In this document: piece after piece, positions 1-6,476 of the stretch | How positions within the stretch are numbered: the stretch's first letter is position 1 | Layout: every line of letters starts with the position of its first letter | NCBI GenBank assembly: GCA_937907435.1 | Contig: CALCIA010000070.1 | Span: 1 to 14,776 of the forward strand | Direction of reading: 5' to 3' | Length of the DNA: 14,776 nucleotides | From: an uncultured Actinomycetes bacterium | Lineage (GTDB): Bacteria > Actinomycetota > Thermoleophilia > Solirubrobacterales > 70-9 | The notes under the pieces: generated by a model | Databases searched by the model: none | Seen by the model: the letters and a program-made list of their open reading frames with translations, nothing else | What the model was told of the DNA's origin: nothing | Program-made: the position numbers and the translations under genes

Positions 1-1
1 C

Positions 2-238
2 ATCTTCGTCACGGATCCGGCCGAGGTGTGGAGGCTCCCCGACCCGATCCTCACGGAAGTCCGACTTCCTCACGTCCCTGTACCGGCTTTCCCACGAACC
101 CCTCACGTCCTGGGCTCCTCATGGGGGTCACAGCCTGCCAGGACCCCCATGAGGAGCCCAGGACACCCGCACCCACCACCTCGGACGGCCGCCCGCGCCG
201 CGGACCGTGGGGTCGGGCACGGCGCGGAATCTACGTGA
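2..238 (+). CDS. Possible 3' end of an upstream gene, partial
   Basis: Reading frame 2 is open from the left edge to a TGA at 236-238. Its first 18 or so codons almost all end in G or C and read like protein (IFVTDPAEVWRLPDPILT), which the other two plus frames do not. From about position 51 the frame enters a dispersed repeat that has a second copy near 5041. There the same frame meets TAA almost at once, so the tail after codon 17 is probably not native coding sequence. No family is recognised. It could equally be non-coding. Confidence 0.2.
   Translation: MFVTDPAEVWRLPDPILTEVRLPHVPVPAFPRTPHVLGSSWGSQPARTPMRSPGHPHPPPRTAARAADRGVGHGAEST
51..168. repeat. 118-bp dispersed repeat, copy 1, with long hairpin
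   Basis: This stretch matches 5041-5158 in the same orientation at a constant offset of 4990, with no gaps and 104 of 118 identical bases by my count. Positions 106-159 are identical in both copies. The identical part is a hairpin: arms 107-129 and 142-164 (23 bp, perfect) around a 12-nt loop 130-141. This copy lies 67-124 nt beyond the stop codon of the minus-strand phosphoribosyltransferase gene, so it could act as its terminator, but there is no T-run after the stem. No transposase is nearby. Confidence 0.85.
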
Positions 239-1322
239 CGGGCCGCAGGCGCGGGTTCGGGCGTAGCTCGCGGCCGACCTTGCCCGCCGGACGCCCATCG
301 AGGTCCACCACGTCGGCGGTGAAGTCGAAGTTGCCGCGGATCAGGGAGGAGCCGACGCCGTAGGAGTCGACCGGGGCGCCGAGGGACTCGAAGCGTTCGA
401 TCTTCTCCGCGTTGAAGCCGCCGGAGACGACGATCTTCACCCGCTGGTGGCCGGCCGCGTCGAGGCCGTCGCGGACCGCGCGGGCGAGCTCCGGCGTCAC
501 CCCGCGCAGCTGGTCGGCGTCGGGACGGTCGGCAAGCGCCACGTCGACCAGCTTCTCGGAGGTGTCGAGGCGCACGCCCCAGAGGTCGGTGCCGAGCGCG
601 TCGGCGACCTTCACCGCCTCCCCCACCGAGTCGTTGTGGAAGTCGACCAGGCAGATGACGTTGGAGTGGGCGGCGAAGCGGGCGGCGTAGTCGCGCGCGG
701 CGGCCACCGTGTCGCCGCCGTAGACGGCGATCAAGGCATGCGGGATCGTGCCGGTGCCGCGGCCGCCCCACCACGACGCGTTGGCGTCGGTGGAGACGCC
801 GATCGCCCCGGCCACGTGCGCCGCCCAGCCGTCGCCGGTCTGCACCAGCCAGTGGTCGTGGCGGGCGGGGAAGAAGAGCACCGACTTGCCGCCGGCCGCG
901 TCGACCACCCGCCGCACGTTGCTCATCACCAGCGAGCGGCGCGCCAGGGTCCCCAGGTACACCGTCTCCAGGTGGGCGAAGAGGCTGTAGTCGCCCGCGA
1001 TCGTCATCACCGTCTCCCACGGCTCGACCGGGTCGCCCTCGTGGAGCGCGCTCACCCGCAGCGCGGGCCAGCCGTCCTCCCAGGTCCCGTCGGCACGGCG
1101 CCGCCCCGAGCAGAGCCGCAGCACCGCGATCGCCTCGTCGATCCCGCCCAGGAGCCCCTGCCGCTTGGCGAAGACCTGCATCGTCACCTGGGGCCGCTCA
1201 CCGTCGGCCTCGAGCAGCTCCTTGGTCAGCGCGAAGTAGGTGTCCGAGTAGTAGGCGTCACGGATTTTCTCGACCGGCAGCCGGAAGACCTCCGGCGCCA
1301 GCCGCTCGCGCTCGTCGCTCAT
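231..1322 (-). CDS. pncB: Nicotinate phosphoribosyltransferase family protein
   Basis: A cytoplasmic enzyme of NAD salvage that would join nicotinate and PRPP to give nicotinate mononucleotide. The 363-aa protein carries the phosphate-binding strands of the family: an RLDTS segment (WGVRLDTSEKL), a VVSGGFNAEKI segment and a YGVGSSLI segment near the C-terminus, in the order seen in NAPRTases. The N-terminal DAYYSDTYF resembles the usual substrate-side entry motif. It is shorter than enterobacterial PncB (about 400 aa), as in the compact archaeal/actinobacterial type. The start is an ATG 31 nt after the stop of the ferritin-like gene on the same strand, with no clear Shine-Dalgarno, so the two are probably co-transcribed. 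Nicotinate rather than nicotinamide or quinolinate specificity is inferred from the family. Confidence 0.85.
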   Translation of the reverse strand: MSDERERLAPEVFRLPVEKIRDAYYSDTYFALTKELLEADGERPQVTMQVFAKRQGLLGGIDEAIAVLRLCSGRRRADGTWEDGWPALRVSALHEGDPVEPWETVMTIAGDYSLFAHLETVYLGTLARRSLVMSNVRRVVDAAGGKSVLFFPARHDHWLVQTGDGWAAHVAGAIGVSTDANASWWGGRGTGTIPHALIAVYGGDTVAAARDYAARFAAHSNVICLVDFHNDSVGEAVKVADALGTDLWGVRLDTSEKLVDVALADRPDADQLRGVTPELARAVRDGLDAAGHQRVKIVVSGGFNAEKIERFESLGAPVDSYGVGSSLIRGNFDFTADVVDLDGRPAGKVGRELRPNPRLRPVT

Positions 1323-1353
1323 CCCGGCCGATCATGCCGGCCGGCCGCACCGC

Positions 1354-1878
1354 TCAGGCTTTGCCGTCGGCTTCGTATTCGCGCAGGAAGCCCTCGAAGA
1401 GGCGGCGGTGGCCCTGCTCGTCTTTGAGGATCGCGATCACCATGTCCTGGGTGACGTGGTCGACCCCGTCGGTCTCCTCGATGATCCGGGTGTAGTGCTC
1501 GATCGCGCCGGTCTCGGCCTCGATCACGCCGCGGATCACGTGCACGAGGTCGGTCTGGTGCTCGGGCGGCTGCAGGAAGTGCTGCTCCGGCGAGAAGTCC
1601 TCGGACCCGGGGACGATGCCGTAGAGCTCCTTGATCCGCTCGGCGAACTGCTGCGCGTGGCCGAGCTCCTCCTGCACGTCTTCGGCGAGCGACTCGCGGA
1701 TCTCCTGGGCGCGGATGCCGTCGACGTTGGTCGAGGTGGTGAGGTAGTTGATCACCGTCTCGATCTCCATCCAGTAGGCCTTGGTCAGGAGGGCGACGAT
1801 CTTCTCCCGCTCCTCCTTGTTGTCGCTGCTCAGGATGCCCTTGCTGTAGGTCTTGGTGGTGGCGCCGTCGGTCCCCAT
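1354..1878 (-). CDS. Ferritin-like diiron protein (bacterioferritin/Dps-like)
   Basis: A 174-aa, mostly helical protein with the paired carboxylate/His pattern of the ferritin-like four-helix bundle: helix A EIE at residues 38-40, helix B E71-x-x-H74 (EELGH), helix C EAE at 120-122, helix D E154-x-x-H157 (DEQGH). The two ExxH motifs predict a diiron site, so likely roles are iron storage, iron oxidation or peroxide protection in the cytoplasm. Length fits bacterioferritin/Dps-like families; whether it forms a 12-mer or 24-mer cage, or binds haem, cannot be read here. It starts at an ATG with an AAGGAGG ribosome site just upstream, is transcribed divergently from the carbonic anhydrase gene, and probably leads an operon with the downstream phosphoribosyltransferase. 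Confidence 0.85.
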   Translation of the reverse strand: MGTDGATTKTYSKGILSSDNKEEREKIVALLTKAYWMEIETVINYLTTSTNVDGIRAQEIRESLAEDVQEELGHAQQFAERIKELYGIVPGSEDFSPEQHFLQPPEHQTDLVHVIRGVIEAETGAIEHYTRIIEETDGVDHVTQDMVIAILKDEQGHRRLFEGFLREYEADGKA

Positions 1879-1881
1879 GTT

Positions 1882-1915
1882 CCCTCCTTGGGTGCGGTGG
1901 TTCGCCGCCTAGATA
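1882..1915 (-). promoter_or_regulatory. RBS and -10-like box for the ferritin-like gene
   Basis: On the minus strand an AAGGAGG-type ribosome binding site (1882-1889) sits 4-5 nt before the ATG. A TATCTA -10-like hexamer lies at 1910-1915, which would give a leader of about 25 nt. No convincing -35 was found. This gene therefore has a conventional leader, in contrast to the leaderless-looking genes nearby. Confidence 0.5.
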
Positions 1916-1965
1916 CCCGGCCCCGGGGCGCCTAATCCGCCGTCCGTCGGGCGGCACGCTCCCGG

Positions 1966-1971
1966 TAGGGT
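1966..1971 (+). promoter_or_regulatory. -10-like TAGGGT box, leaderless start of carbonic anhydrase
   Basis: TAGGGT ends 7 nt before the ATG at 1979 and there is no Shine-Dalgarno in between. Transcription from this box would begin at or next to the start codon. The same arrangement recurs before other genes in the window (5214, 11387, and 12477 on the minus strand). No good -35 is visible. Confidence 0.5.
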
Positions 1972-1978
1972 CAATCGC

Positions 1979-2554
1979 ATGAGCGTGATAGACGAACTGG
2001 TCGGCGCGAACCGCGCCGCGACCGAGAGCGGTGGAGCCGGCACCGCGAGCGTCCCCGGCAAGCCGACCCGCGCGGTGGCGGTCGTGACCTGCATGGACTG
2101 CCGGATCAACGTCGAGCAGGTGCTCGGCCTGGGGCCCGGCGAGGCGCACGTGCTGCGCAACGCGGGGGGCGTCGTCACCGACGACATGATCCGCTCGCTG
2201 GCGCTGTCCCAGCACAAGCTGGGGACGCGCGAGGTGATGCTGATCCACCACGACCAGTGCGGCATGACGACGGTCACCGACGACGCCTTCCGGGCGGAGC
2301 TCCAGGAGGCGACGGGCGTGGCCCCGGCCTTCGCGATCGAGTCCTTCGCCGACGTCGAGGCGGACGTGCGCCAGTCGATCGAGCGGGTGCGCCGCTCCCC
2401 CTTCATCGCCCACCGCGACGCGGTGCGCGGCTTCGTCTTCGACGTCGACACCGGCGCGCTGCGCGAGGTCGCGGCGGCGGCCGGTGGGAGCGGCGGTCCC
2501 GACCCCGACCGCGACGGCGCGGCCGCCCAGCCGCCCGGCGAGGAGGTCGTCTGA
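1979..2554 (+). CDS. Beta-class carbonic anhydrase
   Basis: A 191-aa zinc enzyme that interconverts CO2 and bicarbonate. The beta-class signature is clear: C38-M-D40-C-R42 (zinc Cys plus the Asp-Arg dyad), then H91-D-Q-C94 (zinc His and Cys), and the family segment HVLRNAGGVVTDDMIRSLALS between them. The C-terminal 20 residues are Gly/Asp/Pro-rich and look like an added tail. Length fits the small soluble actinobacterial forms, with no signal peptide. The final codons contain the ribosome binding site of the downstream peptidase gene, so the two are coupled. No transporter or carboxylase neighbour hints at a carbon-concentrating role; general bicarbonate supply or pH balance is more likely. 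Confidence 0.93.
   Translation: MSVIDELVGANRAATESGGAGTASVPGKPTRAVAVVTCMDCRINVEQVLGLGPGEAHVLRNAGGVVTDDMIRSLALSQHKLGTREVMLIHHDQCGMTTVTDDAFRAELQEATGVAPAFAIESFADVEADVRQSIERVRRSPFIAHRDAVRGFVFDVDTGALREVAAAAGGSGGPDPDRDGAAAQPPGEEVV
2540..2547 (+). promoter_or_regulatory. Shine-Dalgarno GAGGAGGT that fixes a TTG start
   Basis: GAGGAGGT lies inside the last codons of the carbonic anhydrase gene, 9 nt before a TTG at 2557. The peptidase frame stays open far upstream (to 2257), but that part overlaps the anhydrase and no other in-frame start has such a site, so TTG 2557 is chosen. The arrangement implies translational coupling. Confidence 0.8.
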
Positions 2555-2556
2555 GC

Positions 2557-4527
2557 TTGGCGGAGGTCGCCCCCTACGGGTCGTGGCGCTCGCCGATCGC
2601 GCCCGCCGACGTGGCGCGCGGCGGGCGGCGGCTGGGCGGGGCGACGATCGCCGCCGACGGGGCCGTCTGGTGGGCCGAGGGGCGGCCGGCCGAGGGCGGG
2701 CGCAGCGCGCTGATGCGGCGCCCGGCGGGCGGCGAGCCCGAAGAGGTGACGCCGGCCGGGGCGAACGTCCGCACCCGCGTGCACGAGTACGGCGGCGGCG
2801 CCTGGAAGCTGCTCGGGCCGGAGCTCGTCGTCTACGTCGACTTCACCGACCAGCGCGCCTACCGGCTGGAGCCGGGCGGCGAGCCGGTCGCGATCACGCC
2901 GGACCCGGAGCAGCCGGCAGGGCTGCGCTATGCGGACTTCGAGCTCCACCCGGACGGGGCGACGCTCTTCTGCGTGCGCGAGGTCCACGACGAGGGCGGT
3001 GGCGAACCGGAGAATCAGGTGGTGTCGATGTCCCTCGACGGGTCGAGGCCGCCGCAGGTGGTCGCCGCGGGGCGCGACTTCTACTCCTCGCCGCGGGTGT
3101 CCCCGGACGGGCTCTGGCTCTCCTTCGTCTGCTGGGACCACCCCAACATGCCCTGGGACGGCACCGAGCTGTGGGTGACGCCGGTGCGCGATCCGGGCGC
3201 GGCGCGGCCGCTGGCGGGCGGGCCGAAGGAGGCCGTCTTCGCCCCGTCCTGGGACGCGCGGGACCGGCTGCGGTTCGTCTCCGACCGCGACGGCTGGTGG
3301 AACCTCTACCGCACGATCACCGACCTCGGCGCGCCGGACGCGGCCGAGGACCTGCCGGCGCTGGAGCAGCTGACCGCGGAGCGCGCCGACCTCGGCCACC
3401 CGCAGTGGCTCTTCACGATGCAGACGCACGCCGAGCTCGAGGACGGGACGATCGTCGTGATCCGCACCGAGGACGCGACCGAACGGTTGGCGGCGCTCGA
3501 CACCGGCGGCGGTGCGGTGCGGGATCTCGGCCTGCCGTTCACCGCCTTCGGCGCGCCGTCGATCTCGGCGCGGGGCGGCAAGGTGGCGTTCGCGGCGGCG
3601 ACGCCGGCGAAGCAGCCCGAGGTGGTCGTCGTCGACGTCGCCTCCGGGGAGGTGGAGACCGTGCGCACGTCATCCGACGAGACGGTTGACCAGACGCTGG
3701 TCCCCGAGCCGCGCGCGATCGCCTACCCCACCGGCGACGGCGACACCGCGCACGCCTTCTACTACCCGCCGACCAACCCCGACTTCACCGGGCCCGAGGA
3801 CGAACGGCCGCCGCTGATCGTGGTCAGCCACGGCGGCCCGACCTCGCACGTCACCCCCTCCCTCGACGACGAATTCATCTTCTGGACCAGCCGCGGCTTC
3901 GGCGTCGTCGACGTCAACTACCGCGGGTCGAGCGGCTTCGGCCGCGCCTACCGCGACAAGCTGCAGGGCACCTGGGGGGTCGTCGACACCGAGGACTGCG
4001 TCGCCGCAGCGCGCTTCCTCGCCGAGACCGGTGAGGTCGACGGCGCGCGGCTGGCGATCCGCGGTGGCTCGGCGGGCGGCTACGCGACGCTCTGCGCCCT
4101 CGTCTTCCACGACGAGTTCGCGGCGGGCGCGAGCTACTACGGCGTCGCCGACGCCGAGGCGCTCGCCCGCGACACCCACAAGTTCGAGTCCCGTTACCTC
4201 GACGGCCTGATCGGCCCCTATCCGGAGCGCGCCGACCTCTACCGCGAGCGCTCCCCGATCCACTTCGTCGAGCGCCTCAGCTCCCCGGTCATCCTCTTCC
4301 AGGGCCTCGAGGACGAGATCGTCCCGCCCAACCAAGCCGAAACGATGGTTGCCGCGATGGCCGCCAACGGCATCCCCCACGCCTACCTCGCCTTCGAGGG
4401 CGAGCAACACGGCTTCCGCAAGTCGGAGACCGAGATCCGCTGCCTCGAAGCCGAGCTCTACTTCTACGGCAAGATCCTCGGCTTCGAGCCCGCGGACGAG
4501 CTGCAGCCGGTGGAGATCGAGAGCTAG
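2557..4527 (+). CDS. S9-family prolyl oligopeptidase-like peptidase
   Basis: A 656-aa serine peptidase, probably cytoplasmic since no signal peptide is visible, of the S9 family (dipeptidyl/acylaminoacyl-peptidase type) that trims oligopeptides. Residues 1 to about 390 form a beta-propeller-like region with repeated strand segments such as SPDGLWLSFVCWD and FAPSWDARDRLRFVSDRDGWWNLY. The C-terminal alpha/beta-hydrolase domain has LIVVSHGGP before the nucleophile elbow GGSAGG (Ser505), Asp586 in GLEDEIVPP and His618 in EQHGF: a complete triad in the right order. Length and order fit S9 enzymes of about 600-700 aa. It begins at a TTG with a strong ribosome site inside the carbonic anhydrase gene, 2 nt after that gene's stop. 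Glu codons are mostly GAG. Substrate preference is not readable. Confidence 0.93.
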   Translation: MAEVAPYGSWRSPIAPADVARGGRRLGGATIAADGAVWWAEGRPAEGGRSALMRRPAGGEPEEVTPAGANVRTRVHEYGGGAWKLLGPELVVYVDFTDQRAYRLEPGGEPVAITPDPEQPAGLRYADFELHPDGATLFCVREVHDEGGGEPENQVVSMSLDGSRPPQVVAAGRDFYSSPRVSPDGLWLSFVCWDHPNMPWDGTELWVTPVRDPGAARPLAGGPKEAVFAPSWDARDRLRFVSDRDGWWNLYRTITDLGAPDAAEDLPALEQLTAERADLGHPQWLFTMQTHAELEDGTIVVIRTEDATERLAALDTGGGAVRDLGLPFTAFGAPSISARGGKVAFAAATPAKQPEVVVVDVASGEVETVRTSSDETVDQTLVPEPRAIAYPTGDGDTAHAFYYPPTNPDFTGPEDERPPLIVVSHGGPTSHVTPSLDDEFIFWTSRGFGVVDVNYRGSSGFGRAYRDKLQGTWGVVDTEDCVAAARFLAETGEVDGARLAIRGGSAGGYATLCALVFHDEFAAGASYYGVADAEALARDTHKFESRYLDGLIGPYPERADLYRERSPIHFVERLSSPVILFQGLEDEIVPPNQAETMVAAMAANGIPHAYLAFEGEQHGFRKSETEIRCLEAELYFYGKILGFEPADELQPVEIES

Positions 4528-4539
4528 TCGGGCGGTGTG

Positions 4540-4613
4540 CCGGGGGTCCGGGAGTCGGCCCCCGGATGTTGACGGGCCGAAAACCGGACTATCTGACGGG
4601 TTTTCGGCCCGTC
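4540..4613. terminator. Two hairpins after the S9 peptidase, candidate terminator
   Basis: The first hairpin pairs 4540-4546 (CCGGGGG) with 4559-4565. The second pairs 4571-4585 with 4599-4613: 15 perfect base pairs, GACGGGCCGAAAACC against its complement, with a 13-nt loop. They start 12 nt after the stop codon, the usual place for a terminator. Neither is followed by a T-run; the TTTT lies inside the second stem. The role is therefore inferred from position and stem strength only. Confidence 0.4.
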
Positions 4614-4668
4614 ACCTTCGGGGGCCGGAGGGACGGGACCCCGCAGGCTGGCGCCCGGGTAGGGGACG

Positions 4669-4718
4669 CGCCACTCTCGCCACGGCCCGGGCAGGCTGTG
4701 GCCGTGGCGAGAGTGGCG
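4669..4718. repeat. Perfect 19-bp inverted repeat, 12-nt loop
   Basis: Arms 4669-4687 and 4700-4718 are exact reverse complements (CGCCACTCTCGCCACGGCC and its complement) around a 12-nt loop. It lies in the gene-free interval, roughly 140 nt past the peptidase stop. Its sequence does not resemble the GTGGTT palindromes further right. It could be an operator, a terminator or a repeat; nothing decides between them. Confidence 0.75.
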
Positions 4719-4817
4719 GGTATGAAAGGCATGGAGGGAGGCGCGCGGGAGCGTCACGGGAGTGCGTCGGGAGCGCGCCGGGACGCCCCCGACGGGCGCC
4801 GGCGGCCGGTTCTCGAA

Positions 4818-5010
4818 CGGTCAGGAATCTCCCGTGTTCCTTATCCGCCCATACGGCGGATCTCGAACACCGCGTACCCCCGACCGGCCTACCGTGGTTG
4901 GAAACCCGCGCCATACGCGGATTTCCAACCACGCCGACTCCCGGCCGGTCCCCGCGTGGTTCGAAATGGTCGCCATACGACCATTTCGAACCACGGGAGA
5001 TTTCTGACCG
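4818..5010. repeat. Cluster of three hairpins nested in a 19-bp inverted repeat
   Basis: Outer arms 4818-4836 and 4992-5010 pair over 19 nt with one mismatch. Inside are three palindromes. A: 4834-4839/4865-4870 plus 4843-4849/4855-4861, loop CATAC. B: 4894-4910/4916-4932, 16 of 17 pairs, loop CCATA. C: 4955-4972/4978-4995, 18 perfect pairs, loop CCATA. B is enclosed by a further 8-bp stem, 4882-4889/4943-4950. The stems differ, but all apices read CCATACG and B and C begin GTGGTT(G/C)GAAA. The ends of A and C overlap the outer arms, so the long stem and the local hairpins compete. No protein is supported here. The element lies upstream of the S12 hydrolase but also upstream of that gene's likely promoter, so it is not an obvious leader. 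Confidence 0.8.
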
Positions 5011-5040
5011 CTCGGTCCCTCCCTCCCGGTGCGAGACCCC

Positions 5041-5158
5041 TCACGTAAGTCCGACTTCGCAACGTCCCTGAGACGCCTCTCCCACGAAGGCCTCGCGTCC
5101 TGGGCTCCTCATGGGGGTCACAGCCTGCCAGGACCCCCATGAGGAGCCCCCGACACCC
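5041..5158. repeat. 118-bp dispersed repeat, copy 2, with long hairpin
   Basis: Second copy of the repeat at 51-168, same orientation. The hairpin arms here are 5102-5119 and 5132-5149 (18 perfect pairs) with the same 12-nt loop 5120-5131; a mismatch just below shortens the stem compared with copy 1. Differences between copies concentrate in the first half (5041-5095), while 5096-5149 is invariant, so the hairpin is the conserved core. It sits 68 nt before the S12 hydrolase start, just upstream of that gene's candidate promoter. Confidence 0.85.
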
Positions 5159-5190
5159 CCGCCCCGCCCCGACAGGGGACCTAAGCCCCC

Positions 5191-5219
5191 TGTCCAGACG
5201 ACCGCGCCCCGCGTAGGAT
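5191..5219 (+). promoter_or_regulatory. Candidate promoter for the S12 hydrolase, leaderless
   Basis: A TAGGAT -10-like box (5214-5219) ends 6 nt before the ATG at 5226. A weak -35-like TGTCCA (5191-5196) lies 17 nt upstream of it. There is no Shine-Dalgarno, so the mRNA probably starts at the ATG. Confidence 0.5.
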
Positions 5220-5225
5220 GCGCCG

Positions 5226-6362
5226 ATGCGCCTCGTCCGCTCACTCAGTGTCCTTGCCACCGTCGCCTGCCTCGCCCTCGCGCTCAGCGTGGGGACCGCG
5301 GCGGCGAAGACGACCGATGCCAAGGTCCTGAAGGGGCTCGAAAAGCTGGTCGCGGCGCCGGGTGGGCCTCCGGGGGCGATCGCGACGCTGTATCGCGACG
5401 GCAAGCTGACGACGCTCAGCACCGGCCGCGCCGACGTGACGAAGAAGGCGGCACCGCGCGCCACCGACCACATGCGGATCGCCAGCGTCGCCAAGGCCTT
5501 CAGCGGCGCCATCGCCCTCAACCTGGTGCGGTCCGGGCAGCTGAGCCTCGACGACACGATCGAAGCGGTGCTGCCGACGCTGCCGAAGGCGTGGGGCAAG
5601 GTGACGCTGCGCGAGCTGCTGAACCACACCAGCGGCGTGCCCGACTACACGAAGTCGGAAGCCTTCGAAAAGCAGGCGGAAACGAAGCCGCGCGCATATG
5701 TGTCGCCGACGACCGTGATCAGCTGGGTCGAAAAGGAACCGCTCAACTTCAAGCCCGACACCAAGTACGAGTACTCGAACACCGACAACATCATCGTCGG
5801 GCTGATGGTCGAAGCGGTGACCAAGCAGAGCTACACGAACGAGTTGCAGAAGATTGTCCTCGGGCCGGCGAAACTGACCCAGACCTCGCTGCCGACGAAG
5901 ATCAAGATTCCGTCGCCCTTCATCCACGGTTACATCACGCAGCCGGGGGCAGAACCGCAGGATGTGTCCGAATTCCTCAACCCCTCGGGCGCGTGGGCCT
6001 CGGGCGCGATCATCTCCACCCCGCAGAACCTGAACGCCTTCATCCGCGCCGACCTCGGGCTCCAGTTCTTCGACAAGGCCGAGCAGGAACAGCAGATGCG
6101 CTGGTGGAAGGGCGGCGAATCGAGCCCGCCCGGGCCGGGCAAGAACTCGGCCGGCCTGGCGCTCTTCCGCTACCAGACGAAGTGCGGCACGGTCTACGGC
6201 CACACCGGCAACTTCCCCGGCTACACGCAGTTCGCCGCCGCGACCGCCGACGGCAGCGCCGCGGTGACGACGTCGCTGAACATCCCGGCGCCGAAGGGCA
6301 AGCTGCTGGCCCAGCTGCGCCAGGTGCAGACCGAAGCGGTCTGCGACCTCTTCGGCAAGTAG
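5226..6362 (+). CDS. Exported S12 serine hydrolase, D-Ala-D-Ala carboxypeptidase-like
   Basis: A 378-aa exported protein of the serine beta-lactamase/DD-peptidase fold. An N-terminal signal peptide (MRLVRS, then a hydrophobic stretch to about residue 24) has a likely cut after A25-A26-A27. The three active-site motifs are present in order: S87-V-A-K90 (nucleophile), Y183-S-N185, and H326-T-G328. HTG rather than KTG matches the Streptomyces R61 DD-peptidase and esterase-type S12 members more than class C beta-lactamases. Supporting family segments are LRELLNHTSGVPDY and FKPDTKYEYSN. Likely location is the cell surface or outside, acting on peptidoglycan peptides or on esters. A hairpin terminator follows. 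Glu is coded by GAA 13 times and GAG 4 times, opposite to the upstream genes. A beta-lactamase role cannot be excluded. Confidence 0.9.
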   Translation: MRLVRSLSVLATVACLALALSVGTAAAKTTDAKVLKGLEKLVAAPGGPPGAIATLYRDGKLTTLSTGRADVTKKAAPRATDHMRIASVAKAFSGAIALNLVRSGQLSLDDTIEAVLPTLPKAWGKVTLRELLNHTSGVPDYTKSEAFEKQAETKPRAYVSPTTVISWVEKEPLNFKPDTKYEYSNTDNIIVGLMVEAVTKQSYTNELQKIVLGPAKLTQTSLPTKIKIPSPFIHGYITQPGAEPQDVSEFLNPSGAWASGAIISTPQNLNAFIRADLGLQFFDKAEQEQQMRWWKGGESSPPGPGKNSAGLALFRYQTKCGTVYGHTGNFPGYTQFAAATADGSAAVTTSLNIPAPKGKLLAQLRQVQTEAVCDLFGK

Positions 6363-6370
6363 GCCCGCGG

Positions 6371-6404
6371 GGCGCCCGACGCGGGCGCCTTCTCCTCCTT
6401 TTCC
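6371..6404 (+). terminator. Rho-independent terminator after the S12 hydrolase
   Basis: Stem GGCGCCC (6371-6377) pairs with GGGCGCC (6383-6389) around a 5-nt loop and is followed by a T-rich tract (TTCTCCTCCTTTT). It begins 9 nt after the stop codon. This is the most canonical terminator in the window. Confidence 0.75.
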
Positions 6405-6458
6405 TGGCCTTGCGCGGGCGCGCCGGGCGGACGTATGGTGGTCCGGTCTGAGGGAACC

Positions 6459-6476
6459 AGAGGAGGAATGTGGTGA
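6459..6476 (+). promoter_or_regulatory. RBS with competing starts for the His-rich secreted protein
   Basis: AGAGGAGGAA (6459-6468) is a strong ribosome site. Two in-frame GTG codons follow, at 6470 and 6473; spacing favours 6473 (6 nt after AGGAGG). An out-of-frame ATG at 6468 reads ATG TGG TGA, a two-codon open frame overlapping both GTGs, which could lower initiation. Confidence 0.6.

Noticed and set aside
193..227. 8-bp stem CCGCGCCG/CGGCGCGG just past the pncB stop as a terminator.
   Set aside because: Short, with a long loop and no T-run; it cannot be separated from background GC pairing.
447..1427. Long plus-strand open frame of 326 codons.
   Set aside because: It is antisense to pncB, Arg/Val/Gly-rich and without recognisable motifs: a shadow of high-GC codon use. 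The same applies to the antisense frames at 1909-3429, 3670-4410, 5241-6203 and 6221-7717.
2257..2556. An upstream extension of the S9 peptidase frame.
   Set aside because: It overlaps the well-supported carbonic anhydrase gene; the ribosome site before TTG 2557 explains the real start.
4818..5010. Regularly spaced palindromes resembling a CRISPR array.
   Set aside because: The units differ in sequence and length, there are no constant repeats with unique spacers, and no cas genes are present.
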